In this document: piece by piece, positions 7,679 through 16,071 of the stretch
Position numbering within the stretch: the first letter of the stretch is position 1
Layout: the number at the start of each line of letters is the position of its first letter
NCBI GenBank assembly: GCA_947626535.1
Contig: CANQSO010000005.1
Span: forward strand, 1 to 43,193
Direction of reading: 5' to 3'
From: an uncultured Bacilli bacterium
GTDB lineage: Bacteria > Bacillota_I > Bacilli_A > RF39 > UBA660
Length of the DNA stretch: 43,193 nt
Program-made: the position numbers and the translations under genes
Notes under the pieces: generated by a model
Told to the model about the DNA's origin: nothing
The model's input: only the letters and a program-made list of their open reading frames with translations
Database searches by the model: none

Positions 7679-8962
7679 ATGGTTAATTATTCTAAAGTAT
7701 CGGCCGAAGGTTGTGAACAATTAGAATGTTTAGCAGAAGCATATAATTTATTTGCTCTTTTTGGCACTCCAGCTAATGTTATTTTTGCTGACTAATTTAT
7801 TATTAATGTTAACAAATTTAAAGATATTTTTACGCAATATTTTTCGCGTGAAAATATCTTTTTTTCATGTAAATGTAACAAAAGTTTTGCTCTTTTGAAG
7901 TATGCTTCAGAGCAAAATTGTGGTATAGAAGTAGCAAGTAATTATGAATTAAGTGATGCACTTAAGTTTACAAAAAAAATAATAGCTTCTGGTCCTGCAA
8001 AGGATTATGCTTATTTGAATAATTCAATAGATAACGATGTACTGATATCTGTTGATGATGTTGAAGAATTAAAACAAATTAAGGAAATTAACAAGCCAGC
8101 TCGGATTCTTTTAAGAATTTCCGATTTATTAGGAAAAGTTAGCAGATTTGGAATAAACTTAAATCAAATTGATTTTTGTTTAGACATTATTTCTAATAGT
8201 TTAATACAACTTGAAGGATTTTCATTTCATATAAATAACTACTCTTTAGATGATAGAATTAATGCAATTAATGAAGTAGTAGAATTAACTGAATCTAAAA
8301 AAATAAATATTAGTTTTATTGATATAGGCGGAGGAATTCCTACAAATTATTGTACTAAATATGATTACTATAATTTTTTAAAACAAAATAATAAAGAAAT
8401 GTATTTTAAGGAACACTTTATTACCGATTATTATCCTTATTATAGTGAAATTGCTGATGAAAAAGCATTAGATTATATTTTGAAAAACGTTTATAAAAAA
8501 TTAAACGAAAAAGGAATTGAGATTATTATAGAACCAGGTAGGAGCCTACTTAAGAATGTTGGAGTTAGTATATATGAAGTTCAATATATGAAGAGATTAT
8601 TTAATGGTGAAAAAATTATTGTTACAAATGGAAATATCAATTGTTTATCAGAACAATGGTTTAATAGCGATTATTTAATAGAGCCTAAATTAATTTCTAA
8701 AAATAATAATTCTAATAATAGTATTTTAGCAAGTGTTGCAGGTAATTTATGTTTAGAACAAGACATGATTACATGGAGAAAGATTAAATTTGATACAATT
8801 CCAGAAAAGGGCGATTTATTAATTTATTATAATACAGCTGGTTATCAAATGGATTCAAATGAAAGTGAATTTCATAAAATTCCGTTAGTCAAAAAGTATA
8901 TTGTTAAAAAAAATGACAATGGATATGTTATAGAGGAGGATAAGAAGTTTGATTGTAAATAA
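7679..8962 (+). pseudogene. PLP-dependent decarboxylase-like gene (alanine-racemase fold), interrupted by in-frame TAA
   Basis: Read through the TAA at 7793-7795, the frame from ATG 7679 gives about 427 residues of the fold-III PLP family that includes diaminopimelate and ornithine decarboxylases and Y4yA-type enzymes. Visible features are an N-terminal ALFGTPANVIF strand, the PLP-lysine segment SCKCNKS (Lys65), IEVASNYEL, IASGPAKD, DIGGGIP, the phosphate-binding EPGRSLL and a C-terminal AGNLCLEQD. The TAA falls between residues 38 and 40. Restart downstream (for example TTG 7895) would lose Lys65 and so should be inactive. The family-like sequence continues directly on both sides of the TAA in the same frame, so a single-base nonsense change, a sequencing error or stop read-through are all possible. 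It is the first gene of the biosynthetic cluster and overlaps the next by 14 bases. Confidence 0.75.
7820..7861 (+). terminator. 16-bp stem-loop inside the decarboxylase frame, 25 bases after its in-frame stop
   Basis: AAAGATATTTTTACGC (7820-7835) pairs over all 16 positions with GCGTGAAAATATCTTT (7846-7861), with one U-G wobble and a 10-base loop. It runs into a T-tract, the form of an intrinsic terminator. It lies within sequence that looks coding, just after the TAA at 7793. It could attenuate transcription of the cluster, promote stop read-through, or be coincidental. Confidence 0.5.
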
Positions 8963-9938
8963 AGTCACAGATTTAATTGGGAATACACCATTGTTTGAAA
9001 TTAAGATGAAAAACAACGATTGGAAAATTTTTCTTAAACTTGAAAAATTTAATCCAGGTGGAAGTATGAAAGACCGAATGGCATTAAATATGATTGAACA
9101 AGCAGAAAAAGATGGAAGATTAAAACCGGGAGGAACAATAATAGAGTCATCAAGTGGGAACACTGCTATCGGATTAGCAATTGCATCAGCAATAAAAGGA
9201 TATAAATTTATAGCAGTTGTAGATCATCACGCCTCAAAAGAAAAAATTGATATGATTAAAGCATATGGTGGAGAAATTGTAGTTGTTGGTGATGAATATA
9301 AAGCAAATGAAGTTGCAGTAGTTGAAAGGGAAAGAACAGCCAAGAGAATGTCTGAGGAAATTGAAAATTCTTTTTTCCCTAATCAAGCAGATAATTTTGA
9401 TAATCGTTCAGCATATACTAATACCCTTGCAAAAGAATTAATTAAAGAATTAGGGACTATTGATTCTTTTTATGCTGCAATTGGAACAGGTGGTTCATCT
9501 TGTGGTACAGCAATTGGATTAAAAGAAAATAATAAAAATACAATTATTAATGTTGTTGAGCCGGTGGGTTCTATATTATTTGGTGGTAAAGGACAACCTT
9601 ACTTTCAATCAGGAACTGGTAATCCTATAGATGCGTCAATACCAAAAATAATTGATTATGAAATTATAGATAATAATTTTTATGCTAAGGATGATGAGGC
9701 ATTTAATACTTGTAGATATTTTGCAAAAAAATATGGTTTATTAATTGGTGGTTCAGCAGGAGGAGTTATTTATAAAGCACTAGAAGATATAAATAGTAAA
9801 ACAGGTTCTGGTAATGCAGTTATCTTATTATGTGATGGTGGAGAAAAATACTTAAATAATGTCTTTAATGATGAATGGATGATAAATAATAACTTAATTA
9901 ATGATGAAGTTGCTGAAAAATTGGAACAATGGATTTAG
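8949..9938 (+). CDS. Cysteine-synthase-family PLP enzyme (CysK/SbnA-like)
   Basis: This 329-residue fold-II PLP enzyme belongs to the beta-substitution family of O-acetylserine sulfhydrylase and SbnA, which replaces the beta group of an activated serine. Seen are TDLIGNTPLF at the N terminus, the PLP lysine Lys41 in GGSMKDRMA, the substrate loop SSSGNTAIGLA and the glycine-rich phosphate cup GTGGSSCGTA. The start is TTG 8949 with a GAGGAGG site 8-9 bases upstream; it overlaps the preceding gene by 14 bases, indicating coupling. Next to two amino-acid ligases and a KamA-like enzyme, a role in making an unusual amino acid such as 2,3-diaminopropionate or a relative fits better than housekeeping cysteine synthesis, but no SbnB-type dehydrogenase is present. 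Confidence 0.88.
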   Translation: MIVNKVTDLIGNTPLFEIKMKNNDWKIFLKLEKFNPGGSMKDRMALNMIEQAEKDGRLKPGGTIIESSSGNTAIGLAIASAIKGYKFIAVVDHHASKEKIDMIKAYGGEIVVVGDEYKANEVAVVERERTAKRMSEEIENSFFPNQADNFDNRSAYTNTLAKELIKELGTIDSFYAAIGTGGSSCGTAIGLKENNKNTIINVVEPVGSILFGGKGQPYFQSGTGNPIDASIPKIIDYEIIDNNFYAKDDEAFNTCRYFAKKYGLLIGGSAGGVIYKALEDINSKTGSGNAVILLCDGGEKYLNNVFNDEWMINNNLINDEVAEKLEQWI

Positions 9939-9949
9939 GAGAGATAACT

Positions 9950-11083
9950 ATGAGATTTGAAAAATGGGAAGAGGAAGCATTTAATTATCTTACATCTTTA
10001 TATGAAAACTTTTTTAAAGAGTTGTCAGAAAAATGTATGGACTGTTTTAGAATAGATTCTAGAGAACTATTCTCTGAAAATGTTAAAGAATTAACTGACG
10101 AGCAGGAAAAAAAGATAAAAGATTATTGGGAAAAATATACAAAAGATTTTGATATTGCATATCACAAATATTATATAGATAGAACTGGAAAATTTGATGA
10201 AAGATTTATTCCAGATGATTTATTTGTTGGATATATTGATGGCTATTTAAATAATAGAGCAATTGAACCAGGGGTTGCAGATAAAAACTATTTTGATTTA
10301 TATTTAAAAGGTTTTAATTTGCCCAAGACATATGTTCATTTGATAAATGGTGTTTTTGAAGATAAAGACTATAACATTATAACCAAAGAAAAAGTGATTG
10401 ATATTTTATTATTAGCTAGTAATATTACGATAAAACCAAGTATGGCATCATATGGTGGGAAAGGTGTTATATTTCTTAATAATCCAACAAAAAGAGATTT
10501 AATAGATTTTTTGGATAATCTAGAAGATGAAAACTTGATTTTTCAAGAAACAGTGAATCAATCTAAAGAAACTGCTAAATTACATCCAGATTCACTTAAT
10601 ACAATCAGGATTATGACATTAATTCTAGATGGAGAGGTAAAAGTCTTACCTTGGTGTGCATTCAGAATGGGAATTGGAAAATCTAAAGTTGATAATGCGA
10701 GTTTTGGTGGGATTTACTGTAAAGTTAACGAAGATGGAACACTTTCAAATTTTGCATATGATGCACTTGGTAAAAGATTTGACAAACATCCAGATGGTGG
10801 AAATTTTGAAAATGTAAAATTTGAATTTATAGATAAGGTTAGAGACTTAGTAAAAGAAGCAGCGCAAAGATTTCCACATTTTAGATTAATTGGATGGGAC
10901 ATTGCAATTACAAAAGATAATGAACCAATTATTATTGAAGCAAATTTAACAATGAGTGGAATGGATGTTATTGAAACGATATGTGGTCCATTGTTTGGTG
11001 AGTATACTGAAAAGGTGTTAGAGGAAGTATTCTTAAAAAAGCATAAAAAGAAAACATCGATGGATATATCACAATATGTATAG
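9950..11083 (+). CDS. ATP-grasp protein (sugar-transfer-associated ATP-grasp type)
   Basis: The 377-residue protein has ATP-grasp character: IKPSMASYGGKGVIF as the glycine-rich ATP loop, NTIRIMTLI, an acidic metal site in GWDIAITKD and IIIEANLTMSG. These match the ATPgrasp_ST group, whose members often sit in glycan or natural-product loci. It probably activates a carboxylate with ATP and joins it to an amine. The ATG at 9950 is chosen over the one at 9929 because GGAG at 9938-9941 lies 8 bases before it; this start leaves a short gap after the upstream stop. It is the third gene of the cluster and the first of two ATP-grasp ligases, suggesting two amide bonds in the product. Confidence 0.8.
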   Translation: MRFEKWEEEAFNYLTSLYENFFKELSEKCMDCFRIDSRELFSENVKELTDEQEKKIKDYWEKYTKDFDIAYHKYYIDRTGKFDERFIPDDLFVGYIDGYLNNRAIEPGVADKNYFDLYLKGFNLPKTYVHLINGVFEDKDYNIITKEKVIDILLLASNITIKPSMASYGGKGVIFLNNPTKRDLIDFLDNLEDENLIFQETVNQSKETAKLHPDSLNTIRIMTLILDGEVKVLPWCAFRMGIGKSKVDNASFGGIYCKVNEDGTLSNFAYDALGKRFDKHPDGGNFENVKFEFIDKVRDLVKEAAQRFPHFRLIGWDIAITKDNEPIIIEANLTMSGMDVIETICGPLFGEYTEKVLEEVFLKKHKKKTSMDISQYV

Positions 11084-11098
11084 TTAGGAGAAATAGAT

Positions 11099-12079
11099 AT
11101 GAAAAAAGTAAGAGAAGAAGAATATATATATGCTGGTATTCCTACTTATATGGGTGGGGAATTCATTAGAGAAAAAGAAATAAAAAACTATGATGTAGTA
11201 TTTTTGGGTGTTCCTTGTGATTATGGTGCATCGTATAGGTTAGGTGCAAAATATGCTCCAAGACAATTAAGAGAGTATTCATTTTGGGATAGAATCTATG
11301 GAGAAGAATTATATGATTTAGATCATAATGAATATTTAAAAACTAATGAACTGAAAATAGCAGATTTAGGAGATGTGTACGTTAATCCGACTAATACAGA
11401 AGAAAATCAAAATGCAATAACCGAAAAAGTATATTCTATTACAAAAAATAGTTTTCCTCTTGTATGTGGTGGAGACCATTCTATTACATATGGCAGTTTT
11501 AGAGGCTTTTATAAAGTCATAAAAGAAAAATATCCTGATTATGAAATTGGATTAATACATTTTGATGCACATATGGATGTAGAAGATAAGTATTTAAATA
11601 TGCCGGATATTTGGCATGGTAATGTATTTAGAAAACTGATTGAAGATGGATATTTAAATGGTGAAAATATGTATACAATAGGTCCACGAGGTGTTGTTGG
11701 AAAAGATTGGTTTGATTATGTAAAAGAAAAACATATTAATTTATTTACATCTAACTATACAAAAAAGAATGGAATTTTGAACATTATTAATGAGATAAAA
11801 GAAAGAAATAAAAATAAGAAAATAAAGTTTTATATAACATTTGATATTGATTGTTTAGATGTATCATATATTTTTGGAACAGGTACTCCACAATGTAATG
11901 GCTTAACACCTTATGAATGTGATGAGGCATTAAGAAACTTGCATGATTTAGATATAGCTGGATTTGATATTGTAGAACTTAATCCAAAACTTGATGATTC
12001 TCATACATCATTTGTTATTGCTGAAGAATTACTATATCACTTTTTAGCATTTGGTCTAAATAAGGAGAAGTTAAAATGA
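11099..12079 (+). CDS. Arginase/agmatinase-family ureohydrolase
   Basis: This 326-residue member of the ureohydrolase superfamily uses two manganese ions to hydrolyse guanidino groups to urea and an amine. The metal motifs are complete: GGDHS near residue 124, HFDAHMD near 154 and FDIDCLDVS near 248, followed by the GTGTP loop; the C terminus has VELNPKLDD. AGGAG lies 8 bases before the ATG, and its TGA overlaps the next start (ATGA). Inside a biosynthetic cluster it more likely trims an arginine-derived intermediate than degrades free arginine. Substrate preference among arginine, agmatine and formimidoyl compounds cannot be read from the sequence. Confidence 0.87.
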   Translation: MKKVREEEYIYAGIPTYMGGEFIREKEIKNYDVVFLGVPCDYGASYRLGAKYAPRQLREYSFWDRIYGEELYDLDHNEYLKTNELKIADLGDVYVNPTNTEENQNAITEKVYSITKNSFPLVCGGDHSITYGSFRGFYKVIKEKYPDYEIGLIHFDAHMDVEDKYLNMPDIWHGNVFRKLIEDGYLNGENMYTIGPRGVVGKDWFDYVKEKHINLFTSNYTKKNGILNIINEIKERNKNKKIKFYITFDIDCLDVSYIFGTGTPQCNGLTPYECDEALRNLHDLDIAGFDIVELNPKLDDSHTSFVIAEELLYHFLAFGLNKEKLK

Positions 12080-13048
12080 AAAAAATAGCAATGTTATTTA
12101 ATTTAAATAGACATCAATATGAATATGAAACAGAATTTGATTCTGAATTAACTATTGAAAGTATATATAATGTTTTATCTAAAAAATATGAAGTAAAAAA
12201 AAATTGAAGCCGATAAAGAATTTAAATGGATAGATAAGTTAAATCAATATCAGCCTAATCTGGTCTTTAATATTTGTGAAGGATATAATGGTCCTGCTAG
12301 AGAATCTGTATATGGAGCAATATTAGAACAATTTAAATATAATTATTCAGGTCCAGACAGCACGAATTTGTTGATGTGCCATAATAAATTTTTAGTAAAA
12401 AATCTTTTAAAAGATTGTATAGATTGTCCAAAAGGGTATAGTGTTTGTGAAAAAAATGATATTGATTTATTGAATGATATTCAATTTCCAGTAATTGTCA
12501 AATTAAATTCTGAAGGTTCAAGTATGGGAATGGATGAAAAATCAATAGTAAATTCATATGATGAATTAAAAAAACAAATATTATCTTTACTTGAGAAATA
12601 TGATAGAAATGTTTTAGTAGAAGAATATATAGAAGGCCAAGATTTTAGCATGATTTATGTTGAGGGGATTGGTGCATTAGGACCATGTATAGTTAATTGT
12701 GATTCTGAATTTTATGATTATGAAATGAAAACTATTAAGGATGATACAGTTGATATACAAACAGCAAATGGCGAATTTAAATCTTTAAAAAATATTGTTT
12801 TGACTATTGCAAAAAAATTAGATATTAAAGGATATGCAAAAATAGACTTTAGAGAAAAAGATGATAAGTATTATTTGATAGAAGTTAATTCTCAAGTAAG
12901 TTTTCATCCTACTGGCGAATTTATTACATGTGCAAAGACAGGTGGATATTCGTTTGATGATATCATCAATTATATTGTGGAAAAAGCATTGGAAACTAGT
13001 GCCAAAAAAAATTCAATAGGATATAAGGTGATTGATAATGATAGATGA
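12076..13048 (+). pseudogene. D-Ala-D-Ala-ligase-like ATP-grasp gene, frameshifted at an A9 tract
   Basis: From ATG 12076 the frame runs about 42 residues and then meets a run of nine A's (12195-12203). With eight A's the frame would continue through LVFNICEGYNG and GPARESVYGAILEQF into the long frame ending at 13048, giving about 323 residues, the usual size of D-alanine-D-alanine ligase relatives. The rest shows VKLNSEGSSMG, the lid strand VLVEEYIEGQDF, KIDFREKD and the metal-binding IEVNSQVSFHPTGEF. The change could be a true mutation, a phase-variable slip tract, programmed slippage or an assembly error. Its start overlaps the arginase stop by four bases, with AAGGAG upstream. The expected role is ATP-dependent ligation of two amino acids in the cluster's product. 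Confidence 0.8.
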
Positions 13049-14114
13049 AAAAATAATTGACAAAGAATTGCAAGAAAAATATCGACAATTAGTTGAAATG
13101 GATAATTTGCTACCAATTAAAATATCTGACTTTTATATGAAAAAAATAATTGAAGAAATAGATACAATTGGTATGGGTGGACCATTATATAGATCAGTAA
13201 TTCCTATAAAAGATAAAATAGATTTAAAAACCAGTGTTGAAACTAGAGATTATGTTGAAGAAGATAAACATAATCCAGTTGAAAATTGCGATTACATAAT
13301 TCAAAAATATGAAAATCGTTTAGTTTTTATTATAACGGATGTTTGTTTTGCACATTGCCAATATTGTTTTAGAACTTATAATTTGTCTAAATTTCAACAA
13401 AGTAATTTGAAAGAAACAATAAAAAATAAAATATTGGTTTTGAAAAAGTATCTACAATCGCATTCAAATATAAAGGAAGTAATATTTTCTGGTGGAGATC
13501 CGTTAAGTATAGGCTATGAAAATATGAAATTTGCGTTAGATGAATTACAACAATGGAATATTAGAATACATACAAGAGCAATTGTATATGAACCATCTAT
13601 TTTTACAGAAAAAATGATAAATTTATTCAATAAACATAATATTAGACTTGTATTTCATATTAATCATCCTTATGAAATAGATGAAGTAGTTGAAGAAAAG
13701 ATAAATGAAATTAGAAAAGCTGGAATAAGAATGTATTCTCAATTTCCACTATTAAGAGGTATTAATGATAATTCAAAAGTTTTAATAAAATTATTAATAA
13801 AAATGGACGAATTAAATATTAGACCATTATCTATTTTTATTCCTGATCCAATATCATATGGTGCTGTAAATAGAATTTCAGTAAGTAGAATAGAAAAAAT
13901 AATGGATGAAGTAAATTGGAATGCTCCTTCTTGGGTTAATTCAGTTAGGTTTGTAATGGATACTACAATTGGAAAAGTGAGAAGAGAGAATATAATAAAA
14001 AGAGAAGGCAAATGTATTACATTTTCTAGAGATGGCAAAACTGTAGAATACTATGATTTAGATGATGGAATTGATGTTCCTTCACCAATTGATAAATTAT
14101 TGTGGAAAAACTAA
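13038..14114 (+). CDS. KamA-family radical SAM aminomutase
   Basis: The 358-residue protein belongs to the lysine 2,3-aminomutase family, which uses an iron-sulfur cluster, SAM and PLP to move an alpha-amino group to the beta carbon. The radical SAM motif CFAHCQYC gives Cys103, Cys107 and Cys110, followed by FSGGDPLS. I could not assign the PLP lysine with certainty. The ATG at 13038 is preferred over TTG 13032 because AAGG is better spaced; it overlaps the upstream gene by 11 bases. It is shorter than full lysine 2,3-aminomutases and could instead be an EpmB-like enzyme acting on a protein. As the last gene of the cluster, making a beta-amino acid building block is the more natural role. Confidence 0.85.
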   Translation: MIDEKIIDKELQEKYRQLVEMDNLLPIKISDFYMKKIIEEIDTIGMGGPLYRSVIPIKDKIDLKTSVETRDYVEEDKHNPVENCDYIIQKYENRLVFIITDVCFAHCQYCFRTYNLSKFQQSNLKETIKNKILVLKKYLQSHSNIKEVIFSGGDPLSIGYENMKFALDELQQWNIRIHTRAIVYEPSIFTEKMINLFNKHNIRLVFHINHPYEIDEVVEEKINEIRKAGIRMYSQFPLLRGINDNSKVLIKLLIKMDELNIRPLSIFIPDPISYGAVNRISVSRIEKIMDEVNWNAPSWVNSVRFVMDTTIGKVRRENIIKREGKCITFSRDGKTVEYYDLDDGIDVPSPIDKLLWKN

Positions 14115-14193
14115 TGAATTGAATATATATATTTTTTTAAAAGTGATACAATATAATTAAGTAATTTCATTTTACATGAAAGGAATGATTAAA

Positions 14194-15297
14194 ATGCCAC
14201 ATTATAATGCGTATGATAGTTTTAAAACTAAAAAAAGTATAGAAAAAAAACAAAGAGCTAAAGAAAGAGCTTTTGGAAAGAAAACTGAAGCAGTAGATAA
14301 CTTTATTATTGATTCTTGTGATGAATATGGAGTTGTTATTGAAGTTAGATATGATGATGCATATATACTTTATAATGGAGAAGTAGTATTAGCAAAACTA
14401 AGAAATGATATAAACTTAGTTTGTAATCAAGTTGTTTTTCCTGGAGATAAAGTAGATATAGAAAAAGCAAATGATACATATATTATCAATCACTTATTAA
14501 ATAGAACTTCAATATTATCAAGAACTAAAAAAGATAGTACGAGATTAAATGATGTTGGATCAACAAAGAATATTGCTTCAAATGTTGATTTGGCTGTAAT
14601 TGTGGTTGCTGCTAAAGAACCACCATTACATCCAAAATTTATTGATAGATATCTAATGATTCTTCAAAACAGTAATATTCCAGCTATAATTTGTTTAAAC
14701 AAGTGTGATTTAAAGACTGATGAAGATGAAGAAATCCTTTCAACGTATAGAGATTTAGGAATAGATGTAATTGAAACATCCACTTATAGTAATATTGGCA
14801 TTAATGAATTAAAGGCACGATTAATTAATAAACAAGCTATATTTGTTGGAAATAGTGGTGTTGGAAAGTCTTCACTTACAAATGCTATTATGGGAGATGA
14901 TGAAATAAAAACAAGCCATGTTAGTGATAAAAGTAAACGTGGAAGACATACAACAACAACTTCAAAATACTATGTATGGGAAGATAATTCTTCCATCATT
15001 GATACACCTGGTATAAGAAGTTTAGATGTTTCAACTTTTAATCCAATTGAAATACAAGATTACTTTCCTGAATTTGAAAATTGGAGAGATAAATGTAAGT
15101 ATAATGATTGTCTTCACTTTAACGAGCCTTATGATTCTTGTATAATTAAACAAGGAGTGGCTAGCGGATTTATTAGTCCAGAACGCTATGAAAGTTATTT
15201 AAGAATTATGGGAGATGTACTTGGTGAAAAAAATTATGAAAGTATATTGAATGAAGTTGCTCCAGATTTCAAAAAAAAAATTAATTTTAAAAAATAA
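14194..15297 (+). CDS. rsgA: Ribosome small-subunit-dependent GTPase RsgA
   Basis: RsgA is a circularly permuted GTPase that helps late 30S ribosome maturation. The 367-residue protein has an N-terminal OB-like domain, the permuted order with NKCD (G4) before GNSGVGKSS (G1, from about residue 219) and DTPGIRS (G3), and a C-terminal zinc site CKYNDCLHF...C. The ATG at 14194 has AAAGGA 9 bases upstream and is preferred over the ATG at 14176. A TATAAT at 14152-14157 suggests its own promoter, although no clear -35 is seen. It lies inside element A, between the biosynthetic genes and the second orphan secA tail, which is unusual for a housekeeping gene and raises the possibility of a self-protection role. 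Confidence 0.93.
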   Translation: MPHYNAYDSFKTKKSIEKKQRAKERAFGKKTEAVDNFIIDSCDEYGVVIEVRYDDAYILYNGEVVLAKLRNDINLVCNQVVFPGDKVDIEKANDTYIINHLLNRTSILSRTKKDSTRLNDVGSTKNIASNVDLAVIVVAAKEPPLHPKFIDRYLMILQNSNIPAIICLNKCDLKTDEDEEILSTYRDLGIDVIETSTYSNIGINELKARLINKQAIFVGNSGVGKSSLTNAIMGDDEIKTSHVSDKSKRGRHTTTTSKYYVWEDNSSIIDTPGIRSLDVSTFNPIEIQDYFPEFENWRDKCKYNDCLHFNEPYDSCIIKQGVASGFISPERYESYLRIMGDVLGEKNYESILNEVAPDFKKKINFKK

Positions 15298-15369
15298 GTA
15301 ATAATTATATTTATTTTATATGACAATAACTAAGTATTTAAAATTTAGATTAAAAATAATGTAATGTAC

Positions 15370-15530
15370 TAGTAAACGAATGTTGTAAATTTCCTCATTA
15401 TTTCCTCATTTTGTAAATAACGATAATACGGATAATACTATATATACTGATGTTACATTGACTGTATTTTCAAGAAATAACAATAATACTATAAATACCA
15501 TAAATAAGGATAATATGAGATTGCACTGAG
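15370..15530 (+). repeat. Right-end arm region of element A (copy 2)
   Basis: This 160-base block is about nine-tenths identical to 18062-18221. It begins AGTAAACGAATGTTGTAAAT and includes ACTATAAATACCATAAATA at 15488-15506, exactly 43 bases before the secA-tail core, the same distance as in copy 3. The TTTCCTCA motif occurs twice here. I read it as the integrase arm-site region at the element's right end. The rest of 15298-15369 is AT-rich with no gene. Confidence 0.65.
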
Positions 15531-15574
15531 CATGTGGAAGTGGTAAAAAGTATAAAAATTGTTGTGGAAAATGA
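15531..15574 (+). other. Orphan secA 3' tail 2: attachment-site core
   Basis: It encodes CGSGKKYKNCCGK-stop and matches native secA at 39 of 40 bases (2602-2641), the one change being silent. A TGA stop lies one codon before it, so it is not expressed as a gene. The following bases repeat those after tail 1 (ATGATTATGAAATAAGGGA). It forms the right border of element A and the left border of element B. Confidence 0.72.
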
Positions 15575-15639
15575 TTATGAAATAAGGGATGTCGCAATAT
15601 GATAAATGGGTGACATCTTTTAAATTTAAAGAGGTATGA

Positions 15640-15988
15640 ATGACTAATAATGATAATTCTAATATAATTATTTATCAATCTGATGATAGAGAAACAAAAC
15701 TGTTTGATTATCTCAACAACAAATGGCAATGCTTTTTAAAACTTCAAGAACGAATATTATTGAACACATAAACAATATATATTTAGAAGGAGAATTGGAT
15801 AAAATTTCAACATGTCAGAATTTCCGACAAGTTTAAAAAGAAGAAATAGAGAGGTATGACGAGAAATTCCATTTTATAATTTAGATATGATAATATCTTT
15901 AGGATATTTTATTAAATCTAAAATAGCTACTAATTTTAGAAATTGGGCTACTTAAAGTTTGAAAGAATATATTCCAAAAAAGCATTGA
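15640..15988 (+). pseudogene. RhuM-family virulence/DNA-binding protein, decayed
   Basis: Fragments in changing frames match the RhuM plan: an N-terminal SNIIIYQSDDRETK from ATG 15640, then in another frame MLFKTSRTNIIEHINNIY with EGELDKISTCQNFRQ, a stop, and then in a third frame FYNLDMIISLGYFIKSK and NFRNWAT. At least two frameshifts and two stops show it is dead. RhuM-type genes are frequent passengers of mobile elements. It fills most of the apparently empty stretch at the left end of element B. Confidence 0.7.
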
Positions 15989-16023
15989 AAAATGCAAAAT
16001 AATTACTTTTGACATTATGCATG

Positions 16024-16052
16024 TTGTAATTTTTTTACATTTTGTATATAAT
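16024..16052 (+). promoter_or_regulatory. Promoter of the ATPase/TOPRIM-like pair
   Basis: TTGTAA (16024-16029), a 17-base spacer and TATAAT (16047-16052) end just before the GGAGAG ribosome site at 16059, implying a very short leader. A separate TTGACA at 16009-16014 lies nearby but has no good -10 at the right distance. Confidence 0.6.
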
Positions 16053-16071
16053 AATGTTGGAGAGTGATATT

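Noticed and set aside
7793-7795. Alternative genetic code to explain in-frame stops
   Set aside because: TAA and TGA end many intact genes here, including the integrase and arginase-like genes, so the standard bacterial code applies.
8949-9938. Housekeeping cysteine synthase
   Set aside because: It is translationally coupled within a biosynthetic cluster on a mobile element. A specialised beta-substitution enzyme is more likely, though cysteine synthase activity cannot be excluded.
16042-16071. Longer N terminus for the AAA15 ATPase
   Set aside because: The upstream ATG lies within the promoter, whereas ATG 16072 has a GGAGAG site and begins the conserved LKKIKLDNY strand.
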